Origin: Polyangium mundeleinium | Lineage (GTDB): Bacteria > Myxococcota_A > Polyangia > Polyangiales > Polyangiaceae | DNA: 64,000 nucleotides | NCBI RefSeq assembly: GCF_028369105.1 | Contig: NZ_JAQNDO010000001.1 | Span: 12,370,501 to 12,434,500, forward strand | Reading direction: 5' to 3' | Shown here: in pieces, positions 35,613 through 44,179 of the stretch | Position numbering within the stretch: the stretch's first letter is position 1 | Layout: each line of letters opens with the position of its first letter | Notes under the pieces: model-generated | What the model saw: the letters and a program-made list of their open reading frames with translations, nothing else | Databases searched by the model: none | Told to the model about the DNA's origin: nothing | Translations under genes and position numbers: made by a program

Positions 35613-37823
35613 TCACGGCTTCTCGATGCCGAGCACGTGAAATAGAAATGTGTAGACGTCCACGGCTTCGAGCACCGCGTGGTCGAGCGGCGTGCCGACG
35701 CCGCGGCCCGTGTCGCCGCTCGAACGCAGGAGGATCGGCGCCTTCGCGCTCGTCGCCGCGAGCAGGCGCGCGGCCATCTTGCGGGCGTGCGAAGGATCGC
35801 CGCGCGGGTCGTTTTCACCGGTGAGCAGGAGCGTCGCGGGGTAGGGCTTGCCGTCCTCGACGCGGTGGTACGGCGAGTAGCCGTAGAGCGCCTTGAACTG
35901 CTTCTCGTCGACGATCGAGCCGTACTCGGGCACGTCGTACGCGCCGTTCGGCGTGCCTTCGAGCCGGAGCATGTCGTAGATGCCGCCGCGCGCGACGATG
36001 GCGCGGAACATGTCGGGCCGCTGCGTGAGCGCCGCGCCCATGAGCAGGGGCGACTGCGGGGCGCCGAGGAGCGCGAGCTTGTCGCTCTTCGTCACTTTGA
36101 GCTCGAACAATCGCTCGGCGCAGGCGAAGAAATCGTCGAACACGGTCTGCTTCTGCGTGAGCATGCCGGCCTTGTGCCAGCCGTCGCCGCCCTCGCCGCC
36201 GCCGCGCAGGTTCGCGACCGCGACGATGCCGCCGACGTCGAGCCACGCGCGCCGCGTGGGGTCGTAGTCCGGCGAGACGACCACGCCGAAGCCGCCCTGC
36301 CCCGTGAGGATCGTGGGGTTCTGCCCGTCGAGCTTCGCGTCCTTGCGGCGCAGGATGCTGAGCGGGATCTTCGTGCCGTCCTTCGAGGTGCACGTCTCAC
36401 GCACCACGGTCGCGTCGCCGAAATCGGCCGTCGCGGGCTGGGCCATCGCGGTCTTCTCGACCTTGCCGCTCGACGCGCGGAAGCGATACCAGGCCGAGGC
36501 CTCGGTAAAACTCTCGTTCTCGAAGTAGAGGTCGTCCTCCTGGAGCAGCACGACCTCGTGCACCGCGGAGACGGGCAAGGTCGGGACGACGCCGCCGGGC
36601 TTGCCCTTGATGTCGAACCAGCGCATCTCGGAGGGCCCGCCCGCGCTGCTGCGCACGTAGATGCGCTGGAGCGTGGGGAGCACGTCGAGGAGGACCGACT
36701 CGCCCTCGGGCACGACGACCGTGGCCTTCGCGAGCTGGGGCTTCCACGCGGAGGTGCGCAGGAGCTTGCCGCGCGGCGCGTCCTTCTTCGAGATGATGTA
36801 GAGGTCGCCGTCGGGCCCCGCGACCGTGCGCTCGACTTCGTCGGCGGCGTCCGCGACCTTGGAAAAACCCCCGCCCTGGCGGAAGACGTGGTGCTCTTTC
36901 GGCCCGCTGTAGCCGCTCTCGACGCGCGCCGTGACGAATTTGCCGTCGCCGCTCGTCTCGAGGTCGATCTGCGCGAGGCGCGGCAGCTTGTCGATGGCAG
37001 GCGCGTCGTCCTTCACGGGCGTGTGGAGCTTGTGGAAATAGACCTTCTGGAAAAACCCGCGATCCTCGGGTTTGCCCTCGCCCTCCGCGGGATAACGCGT
37101 GTAGAAAAATCCGGTGCCGCCCGCATTCCAGGCAATGCTCTTGCCCTTGTAACGGCCGGCGCCTTGCGGGACGACCTCGGCGATCTCGCGGCCCGAGCCC
37201 ACGTCGAAGACGCGGATCGAGCCGCCTGCGCGGTCGCCCTTCGAGAGCGAGACCGCGACCTTCCCGCCGTCGGGCGAGGCGACGTAATAATCGATCGAGG
37301 TATTGCCCGAGGGATCGATCGCGTTCGGGTCGAGGAGGACCTTCTCGGCGTTCGGCTTGTCGACGGGCGTGAGCGTGACCAGGAACGGCTGCTGCTTCGG
37401 CGGGCGCCAGCGCATCGAAAAGAGGACGCCGCCCTTGTGCTGGAACGCGTAAAACGCCGGCGTGCCGTATTCGACGAACTTGCGCACGCTCGTGTAGAGC
37501 GCCTGACGGCCGGGGAGGATGTCCAGGAAGGCCCGGGTCCGCCGGTTGTGGTCGCCGACCCAGCTCTTGACGTCGGAGCTCGTGCCGTCTTCGAGCCACT
37601 GGTAATCGTCGGCGACGCTCTCCCCGTGGTATTCCTTGAACACGGCCTTTTTGGGCGTGGGCGGGGGCGCGTCGAGCTCGGGTCCCGGTGCTTCGGCGGA
37701 CGCCGAGGCCGACGGGGACGGGCCAGCCTTGTCCTTCGGGCCGGTGACCGGCGAGGTGCCGGGGCAGGCGAGGAGGAGGAGCGCGAGGGGCGCGAGCGCC
37801 GCGAACGAACGGACCAAGGTCAT
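35613..37823 (-). CDS. Prolyl oligopeptidase-like lipoprotein, catalytically degenerate
   Basis: The protein has 736 residues from the ATG giving MTLVRSFAAL; LALLLLAC is the lipobox. The S9A plan is present: N-terminal DDYQWLED, a seven-bladed propeller, then the hydrolase domain (RGGGEGGDGWHKAGM, QRPDMFRAIVARGGIYDMLR). However, the nucleophile motif GGSNGG is replaced by GAPQSP (Pro589 where Ser should be, 36057-36059), and the GHGAG histidine loop reads GRGVG (Arg707). Only the aspartate loop (TGENDPR) survives. It should therefore not hydrolyse peptides and may bind them or act as a receptor. The frame is intact, so it is not a pseudogene. It follows the STAS-like gene by 13 bp. Confidence 0.88.
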   Translation of the reverse strand: MTLVRSFAALAPLALLLLACPGTSPVTGPKDKAGPSPSASASAEAPGPELDAPPPTPKKAVFKEYHGESVADDYQWLEDGTSSDVKSWVGDHNRRTRAFLDILPGRQALYTSVRKFVEYGTPAFYAFQHKGGVLFSMRWRPPKQQPFLVTLTPVDKPNAEKVLLDPNAIDPSGNTSIDYYVASPDGGKVAVSLSKGDRAGGSIRVFDVGSGREIAEVVPQGAGRYKGKSIAWNAGGTGFFYTRYPAEGEGKPEDRGFFQKVYFHKLHTPVKDDAPAIDKLPRLAQIDLETSGDGKFVTARVESGYSGPKEHHVFRQGGGFSKVADAADEVERTVAGPDGDLYIISKKDAPRGKLLRTSAWKPQLAKATVVVPEGESVLLDVLPTLQRIYVRSSAGGPSEMRWFDIKGKPGGVVPTLPVSAVHEVVLLQEDDLYFENESFTEASAWYRFRASSGKVEKTAMAQPATADFGDATVVRETCTSKDGTKIPLSILRRKDAKLDGQNPTILTGQGGFGVVVSPDYDPTRRAWLDVGGIVAVANLRGGGEGGDGWHKAGMLTQKQTVFDDFFACAERLFELKVTKSDKLALLGAPQSPLLMGAALTQRPDMFRAIVARGGIYDMLRLEGTPNGAYDVPEYGSIVDEKQFKALYGYSPYHRVEDGKPYPATLLLTGENDPRGDPSHARKMAARLLAATSAKAPILLRSSGDTGRGVGTPLDHAVLEAVDVYTFLFHVLGIEKP

Positions 37824-37836
37824 GTCGGGGCGGAGG

Positions 37837-38262
37837 TTACGACGATCCGGACGATCTGTCAGGTCCGGATGTCGCCCCGCAAGCGACACACCCCTGGGTG
37901 CGGAGCCACGCCCGGGCGCTCGGCTCGTCGTCGAAAAAGCCTAGGTCGAACCCGCTCCGCGCGAGCACGCGCGCGGCGGTCGCGACGAGCTGCGCGAGCA
38001 CGCGGGCGCCGAAGCTCGCGCCGACCACGGCGTCGACGAGGCGAGGCACGCCGCGCATCGTCGCGATGAACGCCTTCCGGCTCGTCGCGTTCATCGCGAT
38101 CTCGCCCTCGACGATGCTGAGAATGAAGCCGGTCCCGCTCGGGGCATGTGAGTTCATGGCCGTGCCGAAGGCCTCCGCATCCGCGGGAAAGATCTCCCCG
38201 CGGATACGAAGGACCACGAGATCCGGGTTTTCTATGTCGATGTCGTGCGCCCCCGCCCTCAC
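37837..38262 (-). CDS. STAS/SpoIIAA-like small protein
   Basis: The 141-residue product begins with GTG seven bases after the hutU stop. The pattern IENPDLVVLRIRGEIFPADAEAF, FILSIVEGEIAMNATSRKAFIATMRG and VDAVVGASFGARVLAQLVATAARVL fits the strand-helix order of STAS-like (SpoIIAA/anti-anti-sigma type) domains common in myxobacteria, but without a clear phosphorylatable Ser/Thr. The C-terminus has a short Cys pair (GCVACG). The family call is tentative. Its order (hutU, this gene, peptidase-like lipoprotein) suggests one transcript. Confidence 0.65.
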   Translation of the reverse strand: MRAGAHDIDIENPDLVVLRIRGEIFPADAEAFGTAMNSHAPSGTGFILSIVEGEIAMNATSRKAFIATMRGVPRLVDAVVGASFGARVLAQLVATAARVLARSGFDLGFFDDEPSARAWLRTQGCVACGATSGPDRSSGSS

Positions 38263-38269
38263 GACGCCC

Positions 38270-39949
38270 TCAGCCTTTCGTTCGGTGCGGCACCCGGACG
38301 CCCTTTTCCTCGGCGACGTGCAGCGCCGTCTCGTACCCCGCGTCCGCGTGGCGAATCACGCCCATTCCAGGGTCGATCGTCAATACCCGTTCGAGCCGCC
38401 GCGCCGCCGCGTCCGTTCCATCCGCGACGATGACCATGCCCGCGTGCAGCGAATTGCCGATGCCCACGCCGCCGCCGTGGTGGAAGCTCACCCAGGACGC
38501 GCCGCCCGCCGTGTTCGCCAGCGCGTTCAGGATCGCCCAGTCCGCAATCGCGTCCGAGCCGTCCTTCATGCCCTCCGTCTCGCGAAACGGGCTCGCCACC
38601 GACCCGCAATCGAGGTGGTCGCGGCCGATCACGATCGGCGCCTTCACTTTGCCCTGACGAACCAGCTCGTTGAACGCGAGGCCGACCTTGGCGCGATCGC
38701 CATACCCGAGCCAGCAGATGCGCGCGGGCAAACCCTGGAACTTCACGCGCTCCTGGGCGAGCTTGATCCACCGCGCGAGGTCGGGATCGTTCGGCACGGC
38801 TTCGAGCACCGCGCGGTCCGTGACCAGGATGTCCTCCGGATCCCCCGAGAGCGCGACCCAGCGGAACGGGCCCTTGCCCTGGCAAAAGAGCTCGCGGATG
38901 TACGCGGGCACGAAGCCCGGGATGTCGAAGGCGCGCTCGCAGCCGGCTTCTTGCGCACACGTGCGGATGTTGTTGCCGTAGTCGAAGACCTCCGACCCGC
39001 ATTGCGCCATCTCCAGCATGGCCTCGACTTCGACCCGCATGGAGCGCTTCGCCCGCGTCACGTACTCCTTCGGGTTCGAGGCCCGGAGCGCGGCCGCCTC
39101 CGCGAGCGAGAGGCCGTCGGGGATGTAGCCGATCAGCGGATCGTGCGCGGCCGTCTGCTCGGTGACGAGGTCCGGCACCACGCCGCGCCGCACGAGCTCG
39201 GGGAAGATGTCGGCCGCGTTCGCGCAGATCGCGATCGACGTGGGCTGGTTCTTCTCGACGGCCGCCTCGATCGCGGCGAGCGCCTTGCCGAGGTCGTCGA
39301 TGCGTTGATCGACGTACCGCGTCTCCAGGCGGCGCTCGATGCGGTGCGGATCGATCTCGACCGCGAGGCAGGACATGCCGGCCATCGTCGCGGCGAGCGG
39401 CTGCGCGCCGCCCATGCCGCCGAGCCCCGCCGTGAGCACCCAGCGCCCGCCCTCACGGCCCGAGCGCGCCTCGTGCGCCTTGCGCGCCGCGACAAACGTC
39501 TCGTATGTGCCCTGCAAGATGCCCTGCGTGCCGATGTAGATCCACGAGCCCGCCGTCATCTGGCCGTACATCGTCAGGCCGAGCTGTTCGAGCTTGCGGA
39601 ACTCGTCCCAGTTCGCCCAGCGACCGACGAGGTTCGAGTTCGCGATGAGCACGCGCGGCGCGTCCGGGTGCGTGCGAAAACGACCCACGGCCTTGCCCGA
39701 CTGCACGAGGAGCGTCTCGTCGTCCGCGAGGTCCCGGAGCTCGCGCGCGAGGACGTCGAACGCCTCCCACGAGCGCGCCGCCTTGCCCGTGCCGCCATAC
39801 ACGACGAGATCGTCCGGCCGCTCGGCGACCTCGGCGTCGAGGTTGTTGTGCAGCATGCGCAGCGCGGCCTCCTGCACCCAGCCCTTGCAAGAAAGGGTGG
39901 AACCGCGGGGCGCGCGGACCGGACGGGGACCTGATTGGCGGGTCGACAT
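38270..39949 (-). CDS. hutU: Urocanate hydratase
   Basis: HutU converts urocanate to 4-imidazolone-5-propionate in histidine degradation, with tightly bound NAD+. The 559-residue length is standard. Signatures are [20 protein letters not shown] at the start, [33 protein letters not shown] (dinucleotide site), [34 protein letters not shown] and [18 protein letters not shown] containing the active-site cysteine. No hutH, hutI or hutG is adjacent, so the pathway genes are dispersed. Confidence 0.97.
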   Translation of the reverse strand: MSTRQSGPRPVRAPRGSTLSCKGWVQEAALRMLHNNLDAEVAERPDDLVVYGGTGKAARSWEAFDVLARELRDLADDETLLVQSGKAVGRFRTHPDAPRVLIANSNLVGRWANWDEFRKLEQLGLTMYGQMTAGSWIYIGTQGILQGTYETFVAARKAHEARSGREGGRWVLTAGLGGMGGAQPLAATMAGMSCLAVEIDPHRIERRLETRYVDQRIDDLGKALAAIEAAVEKNQPTSIAICANAADIFPELVRRGVVPDLVTEQTAAHDPLIGYIPDGLSLAEAAALRASNPKEYVTRAKRSMRVEVEAMLEMAQCGSEVFDYGNNIRTCAQEAGCERAFDIPGFVPAYIRELFCQGKGPFRWVALSGDPEDILVTDRAVLEAVPNDPDLARWIKLAQERVKFQGLPARICWLGYGDRAKVGLAFNELVRQGKVKAPIVIGRDHLDCGSVASPFRETEGMKDGSDAIADWAILNALANTAGGASWVSFHHGGGVGIGNSLHAGMVIVADGTDAAARRLERVLTIDPGMGVIRHADAGYETALHVAEEKGVRVPHRTKG

Positions 39950-39995
39950 GTCCCCGCTTTACCACGACAGCCGGAGAATGGGGGACCGCTCGGCG

Positions 39996-40964
39996 CTACG
40001 GGATCAAGAGGAGCTTGCCCGTCGTCTCGCGGCCTTCGAGGCAGCGGTGGGCCTCGGCGGCGTCCGCGAGCGGAAGCTCGGCGTGGATGCGGACGGAAAG
40101 CGCGCCCTCGGCGATCCGCGCGAAGAGCTGCGCGGCGCGGGAAGCGAGCTCCTCGCGCGTGGCCGTGTAGTCGTTGAGGCTCGGCCGCGTCAGGAACACC
40201 GAGCCCGCCATGGAAAGGCGCGTCGGATCGAAGGGCGGGACCACGCCGCTCGATTGCCCGTAGAGCACGAGCATGCCACGCCGCTTGAGCGCCCCGAGGC
40301 TGCGATCGAAGGTATCTTTCCCGACGGAGTCGTACACGACGTCGACGCCCGCGCCACCCGTGTGCCGCCGGGCTTCAGCGGCGAAATCGACATCGCGGTA
40401 AAGGATCACCTCGTCGGCGCCCGCGGCGCGCGCGAGGGCGGCCTTCTCCGTGGTCGAGACCGTGCCGAACACGAATGCGCCCGCGTGATCGGCGAGCTGG
40501 CACAAGAGCAGGCCCACGCCGCCCGCGGCCGCGTGCACGATGCACGTATCGCCCGGGCCGAGCGCGTACGTCGAGGTCACGAGGTATTGCGCGGTCATGC
40601 CTTGCAGCATCACGGCCGCGGCCGTCTTCGTGTCGACGCCGTCGGGCACGACGACGAGCTTGTCCACCGGCGCGATCACGTGGCTCGCATACGAGCCGGG
40701 CACGCTCGCCCAGGCGACGCGCTGGCCGGGCGCGAGCGACGTGACCTCGGGGCCCACGAGCTCGACCACACCGGCGCCTTCGAGGCCGAGCCGCCCAGGA
40801 AGGGGCATCTTGTAGAGACCGGTGCGCTGATAGACGTCAATGTAGTTCACGCCCGCGGCCTCGACGCGGACGCGTACTTGACCTGGGCCTGGTGTGGGGG
40901 AGTCGATCTCGGCGAGGGAGAGAACCTCCCGGCCGCCCGGCGTGGAAACGGCGATGGCGCGCAT
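39996..40964 (-). CDS. Zinc-independent quinone oxidoreductase (MDR family)
   Basis: The 322-residue enzyme starts MRAIAVSTPGGREVLSL, the usual N-terminus of the zeta-crystallin/QOR group. GVNYIDVYQRTGLYKMPLP matches the QOR signature, VHAAAGGVGLLLCQLA is the NADPH-binding AxxGxxG motif, and the zinc cysteines of alcohol dehydrogenases are absent. QORs reduce quinones by one or two electrons with NADPH. The longer in-frame start at 41039 would add 25 residues out of family. It is divergent from the hypothetical gene at 41072. Confidence 0.92.
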   Translation of the reverse strand: MRAIAVSTPGGREVLSLAEIDSPTPGPGQVRVRVEAAGVNYIDVYQRTGLYKMPLPGRLGLEGAGVVELVGPEVTSLAPGQRVAWASVPGSYASHVIAPVDKLVVVPDGVDTKTAAAVMLQGMTAQYLVTSTYALGPGDTCIVHAAAGGVGLLLCQLADHAGAFVFGTVSTTEKAALARAAGADEVILYRDVDFAAEARRHTGGAGVDVVYDSVGKDTFDRSLGALKRRGMLVLYGQSSGVVPPFDPTRLSMAGSVFLTRPSLNDYTATREELASRAAQLFARIAEGALSVRIHAELPLADAAEAHRCLEGRETTGKLLLIP

Positions 40965-41071
40965 ACGGTGCAATTCGCCGAGGTGGCCCCGAGCGTCAAG
41001 GGTTCGATGGGTGGCCGAGAACGAGCGGCCACATTCCAAAGCCGATCGGATTCTGGTATTGCGGGGGAGCC

Positions 41072-41497
41072 ATGGCCTTCGATCGCCCGACCCCCGTGAG
41101 CTTCCATGCCCCGACGGTCCTCGCCGTGGGTCTGCCGCCTGACACCCTCACGCGGGCGGGCGTGGTGCTCGAGCCCTCCGGCGTGGGCCTGCGGGAGTCG
41201 AACCTGCTCGATCTGCGCAGCGACTCCGCGCAGTATCGGCCGCTCGTGCTCCTCGTGGACGCCGAGCTCTACGACTTCGACCCCGAGGCATTCGACATGG
41301 TGGCGAAGGACGTGGGCGCGAAGCTCGGGGTCGCGGGCAGCCCGCGTGAGGCCGAGGTGACGCTCGGGCAGCTCCTCGCCGCCGTCGCGCGGAAGAGCGC
41401 GTTCCCGCCGCCGCCGAGCAGCGCGGACGCGGCGACCGACAAGTGGGATTTTTCCGAGGTGGTCGCCGCCGTCGCCGCCGCCGAGAGGCGCAAGTAG
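41072..41497 (+). CDS. Hypothetical protein
   Basis: The product has 141 residues. The ATG at 41072 is preceded by GGGGGAG. The sequence alternates strands and helices (TVLAVGLPPDTLTRAGVVLEPSGVGL; YRPLVLLVDAELYDFDPEAFDMVAKDVGAKLGVAGSP), reminiscent of a receiver-like alpha/beta fold. VLLVDAELY could be a phospho-acceptor strand, but no conserved lysine or threonine can be assigned. The C-terminus is an Ala-rich helix. Function unknown. Confidence 0.65.
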   Translation: MAFDRPTPVSFHAPTVLAVGLPPDTLTRAGVVLEPSGVGLRESNLLDLRSDSAQYRPLVLLVDAELYDFDPEAFDMVAKDVGAKLGVAGSPREAEVTLGQLLAAVARKSAFPPPPSSADAATDKWDFSEVVAAVAAAERRK

Positions 41498-41573
41498 CCG
41501 AACGGCAATCGTAAGGAGAGACAAACGTCGGTTCGTCCGGGCAATTCGAGCGGCCCCGACGAACGCGGCGACC

Positions 41574-41888
41574 TCACTTCTTGTCGCGGAACATCGTCAC
41601 GAGCAGCACGAGCGCGGGTTTTCCTTCCACCTCGTGCACGACGTGGGCGTCGAGCGGCACGACGACGCCCGGCGACATCGGGAACACCTCCTCGCCCACA
41701 CGGAGCTCGCCCTGGCCTTCGAGGCAATGGATGGTGATCGGGTGGATCGCGTGGTGCGCGGCGAGCACCGCGCCCTCGCGCAGCGCGATGAGCACGAGCT
41801 TGCGGCGATCGTCGGCGAGGACGGTGCGGACCTCGCGATCGCCCTCGCCGCGGAGGGCGTCGCCGAGCCGGATCGGGGTGATCGTCAT
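41574..41888 (-). CDS. Small cupin domain protein
   Basis: The product has 104 residues from the ATG giving MTITPIRLGDAL. The cupin pattern is present: AAHHAIHPITIHCLEGQGELRVGEEVFPMSPGVVVPLDAHVVHEVEG, with His residues in motif 1 (HHAIH) and motif 2 (HVVH), consistent with a single metal site. Such small cupins often bind metabolites or carry dioxygenase or isomerase activity. The start is 10 bp after the stop of the epimerase gene, so it is in the same operon. Confidence 0.85.
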   Translation of the reverse strand: MTITPIRLGDALRGEGDREVRTVLADDRRKLVLIALREGAVLAAHHAIHPITIHCLEGQGELRVGEEVFPMSPGVVVPLDAHVVHEVEGKPALVLLVTMFRDKK

Positions 41889-41898
41889 GGCTTGCTCG

Positions 41899-42312
41899 TC
41901 AATGCGACGCCTCGGGCTCGACCAGCTCGACGAGCACGCCGCCCGTCGCGCGCGGGTGCACGAACGCCACCTTGTGCCCACGCGCGCCGATGCGCGGGGT
42001 CTCGTCGATCAGCGGGACGTGGAGCGATTTCAAGAGCGCGAGCGCGGCCTCCAGGCCCTCGACCTCCACGGCGATGTGGTGCAGGCCGGGCCCTCTTTTT
42101 TCGAGGAACTTTTGCAGCCCCTCGTTGCCCTTCGGCTCGATGAGCTCGACGTTGCTTTCGCCCACGGGCAGCAGCACGACTTCGGTCTTTTGCGAGGAGA
42201 CGAGCTCCCGCTCGCTGGGCTCGAGGCCGAGCGCCTGCTGCCACTTCACGAGCGCGTGATCGATGTTGTCGACGGCGATGGCGACGTGATCGATGCGCTT
42301 GATCTTGATCAT
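41899..42312 (-). CDS. mce: Methylmalonyl-CoA epimerase
   Basis: This enzyme interconverts (S)- and (R)-methylmalonyl-CoA. The 137-residue protein has the vicinal oxygen chelate signatures: RIDHVAIAVDNID (first His ligand), VELIEPKG, GPGLHHIAVEV (second His) and LVELVEP (Glu ligand), in the usual order, and the expected length. The ATG at 42312 (MIKIKRIDH) is chosen. It lies between a double MaoC dehydratase and a small cupin, pointing to branched-chain, propionyl- or C5-CoA metabolism. Confidence 0.93.
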   Translation of the reverse strand: MIKIKRIDHVAIAVDNIDHALVKWQQALGLEPSERELVSSQKTEVVLLPVGESNVELIEPKGNEGLQKFLEKRGPGLHHIAVEVEGLEAALALLKSLHVPLIDETPRIGARGHKVAFVHPRATGGVLVELVEPEASH

Positions 42313-42343
42313 GATGCTCTCCGGGCCGGTGAACGAATGCAAT

Positions 42344-43432
42344 TCACGTGCGACGCCGCACGAGGAGCGTGCGGGTGATCTCGACGGCCTTCTCGGGCAC
42401 GCGGCCGGCCGTCTTGCCGAGCTCGGGCGAAAACAGATCCGCGCCGCGCTCGAGCAGGATCCGCGCCGGCGTGTTCTTGAGCCCGATCACGCGCAGGACC
42501 ACGACCCCCGCGTCCCTGCCGCGTTCTTCCTTCGCGACGACCGACGACGCGGCGTAGAGCGTATCGCCGGCGAGCACGCCGCTCGGATGCGCGCCGTCGT
42601 CGAGGCCGAGGTCCCACACGGCATTGCCCGCGGTGTCGCGGCTCGACAGCGAGAGCACCCAGGCGAGCACGAGGCCGCCGAAGACGACGCGCGTCTTGGC
42701 GAACGAGCTTTTCTGGCAATACCGCTCGTCCACGTGCATCGGATGCGAGTTCCGAAAGAGCGTCGTGAGCTGCATGTGCTCGGCCTCGCTCACGGTGCGT
42801 CCGCCCTCGTGCGCGTACACGTCGCCGACCTCGAAATCGTCCCAAAACGTGGGAAACACCGCGCGGCGCGGCGCCTGCAGATCCCCGAGGAGCGCGGCGG
42901 GCGCGCAGGACTTGGGAGACAGGGCAGCGCGCTCGTCCACCGGGCTTTGCGGGGCGATCGCGGCACGCCCGGCCACCTTGCCCACGCGCACGAGCACTTT
43001 GCGTTCAAACGAACAGACGACCTCGCCGTCCTGGTTCGAGACCTCGGTGCGCACGTGGACCACGCCCTTGTCGCCGGTCGAGACGGGCCGCGTGCCGATG
43101 ACCCGCGACGCAGCGACCACGGTATCGCCCGGGTAACAGGCGTTCGGGAAGCGCACGTCCATGTACGCGACGTGAGCGATCGCCTGCTCGCTCACGTCGT
43201 GCACGCTGAAGGACAGGCCGAGGTTCAGGAGCAAGAGCGGGTGGACGGGCCTGTCGCGGAGGCCAAGCTCCCGCGCGGCGCGCCGGCTCGCGTAGGTCGG
43301 GATCGCGTCCTGGAAGGAGGCTGCGAAGAAGGCGAGCATGCCCTCGTCGACCGTCACTTCCCACGGATGGGCGTAGATCGACCCGGGAACGAAATCGTCG
43401 AAGAGCCTACCGTAGCGGATCGTGTGGAGCAT
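42344..43432 (-). CDS. Double MaoC (hotdog) acyl-CoA dehydratase
   Basis: The protein has 362 residues with two hotdog halves. The first starts MLHTIRYGRLFDDFVPGSIYAHP; the second starts FWDDFEVGDVYAHEGGRTVSEAEHMQLTTLFRNSHPMHVDERY, where N-x2-H and D fit the hydratase site. GVLAGDTLYAASSVVAKEERGRDAGVVVLRV resembles mesaconyl-CoA hydratase-type members. An in-frame ATG at 43471 would add 13 residues. It is followed by methylmalonyl-CoA epimerase after 31 bp, so a C4-C5 acyl-CoA pathway is likely. The exact substrate is inferred. The 231 bp upstream, shared with the divergent gene, hold no other gene. Confidence 0.85.
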   Translation of the reverse strand: MLHTIRYGRLFDDFVPGSIYAHPWEVTVDEGMLAFFAASFQDAIPTYASRRAARELGLRDRPVHPLLLLNLGLSFSVHDVSEQAIAHVAYMDVRFPNACYPGDTVVAASRVIGTRPVSTGDKGVVHVRTEVSNQDGEVVCSFERKVLVRVGKVAGRAAIAPQSPVDERAALSPKSCAPAALLGDLQAPRRAVFPTFWDDFEVGDVYAHEGGRTVSEAEHMQLTTLFRNSHPMHVDERYCQKSSFAKTRVVFGGLVLAWVLSLSSRDTAGNAVWDLGLDDGAHPSGVLAGDTLYAASSVVAKEERGRDAGVVVLRVIGLKNTPARILLERGADLFSPELGKTAGRVPEKAVEITRTLLVRRRT

Positions 43433-43663
43433 TCGGGAAATCGGGGCGCCGTGGACGGACGGGGCGAGCATGGCACGAGTTGGGACGGGGGGCGAAGGGA
43501 TGGGCGTTTCCTCGTGTCGGACCCAAGGCGCATGCCGCTTCGGGTGACTTTTTACACATACGGGCTGTCGGGTGCGCATGCAGTCGGAGGACACTGAAAT
43601 TTCGACGGAGGAAGTGCTGCCTGGTAGGGTGCACATTCCGCCAGGGGGTGCGGGGAAAAGCGC

Positions 43664-44119
43664 ATGTCGAGCACGCACAAGGACCTGAAGGTCCGTATGG
43701 TCCAGCAGCTCGCGGACGTCTTCGGTCGTGTCGTCGGCCTGAAGCGGACGGGACGGCTCGACGAGGCGGTGGAGCTCGTCCACACGACGGCGCTCCATCT
43801 GTTTGGCCCGATGTGGGACACGCTCTCGCGGCACGACGCTTCGAGCGCGGCGATGATGCTTGGCAGCCGCGAGAAGGTCTCGGCGTGCGCAATGCTCACC
43901 CAGCATCGGGCCGAGCTCGACGATTTACGCGGCGACGTGTGGAAGGCGCAGACGGGCTATAAGCGCGCGCTCGAGCTGCACCTCGAAGCAGCGCGGCTCG
44001 GCGCCGACGTCGATGTGCCGACGCGATCGGCGCTGAAGGCGCTCCGGCCGCGGGTCGACGAGTCGAAGCTCTCGAAATCGTACCAGATGCAGCTCGAACG
44101 AATCGCCGGCCTCCGCTGA
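43664..44119 (+). CDS. Hypothetical helical protein
   Basis: The product has 151 residues, all predicted helix. It begins STHKDLKVRMVQQLADVFGRVVGLKRTGRLDEAVELVHTTALHLFGP. The repeated pattern of a helix, a short turn and KRTGRLDEA-type sequence is reminiscent of DUF6483-like and TPR-type proteins, but I cannot name the family firmly. There is no signal or membrane segment. It is convergent with nothing and precedes a lipoprotein gene by 60 bp, where TTGACA (44133) could be part of a promoter. Confidence 0.65.
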   Translation: MSSTHKDLKVRMVQQLADVFGRVVGLKRTGRLDEAVELVHTTALHLFGPMWDTLSRHDASSAAMMLGSREKVSACAMLTQHRAELDDLRGDVWKAQTGYKRALELHLEAARLGADVDVPTRSALKALRPRVDESKLSKSYQMQLERIAGLR

Positions 44120-44179
44120 ACCGCGGAAGCGCTTGACAGGGGAGAGGAACTTCCGTGTCCTCGCGTCACTCCTGCTGCC

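Noticed and set aside
35613-37823. Pseudogene call for the prolyl oligopeptidase-like gene
   Set aside because: The frame is full length with signal peptide and normal codon use; only active-site residues are replaced, which fits a pseudoenzyme.
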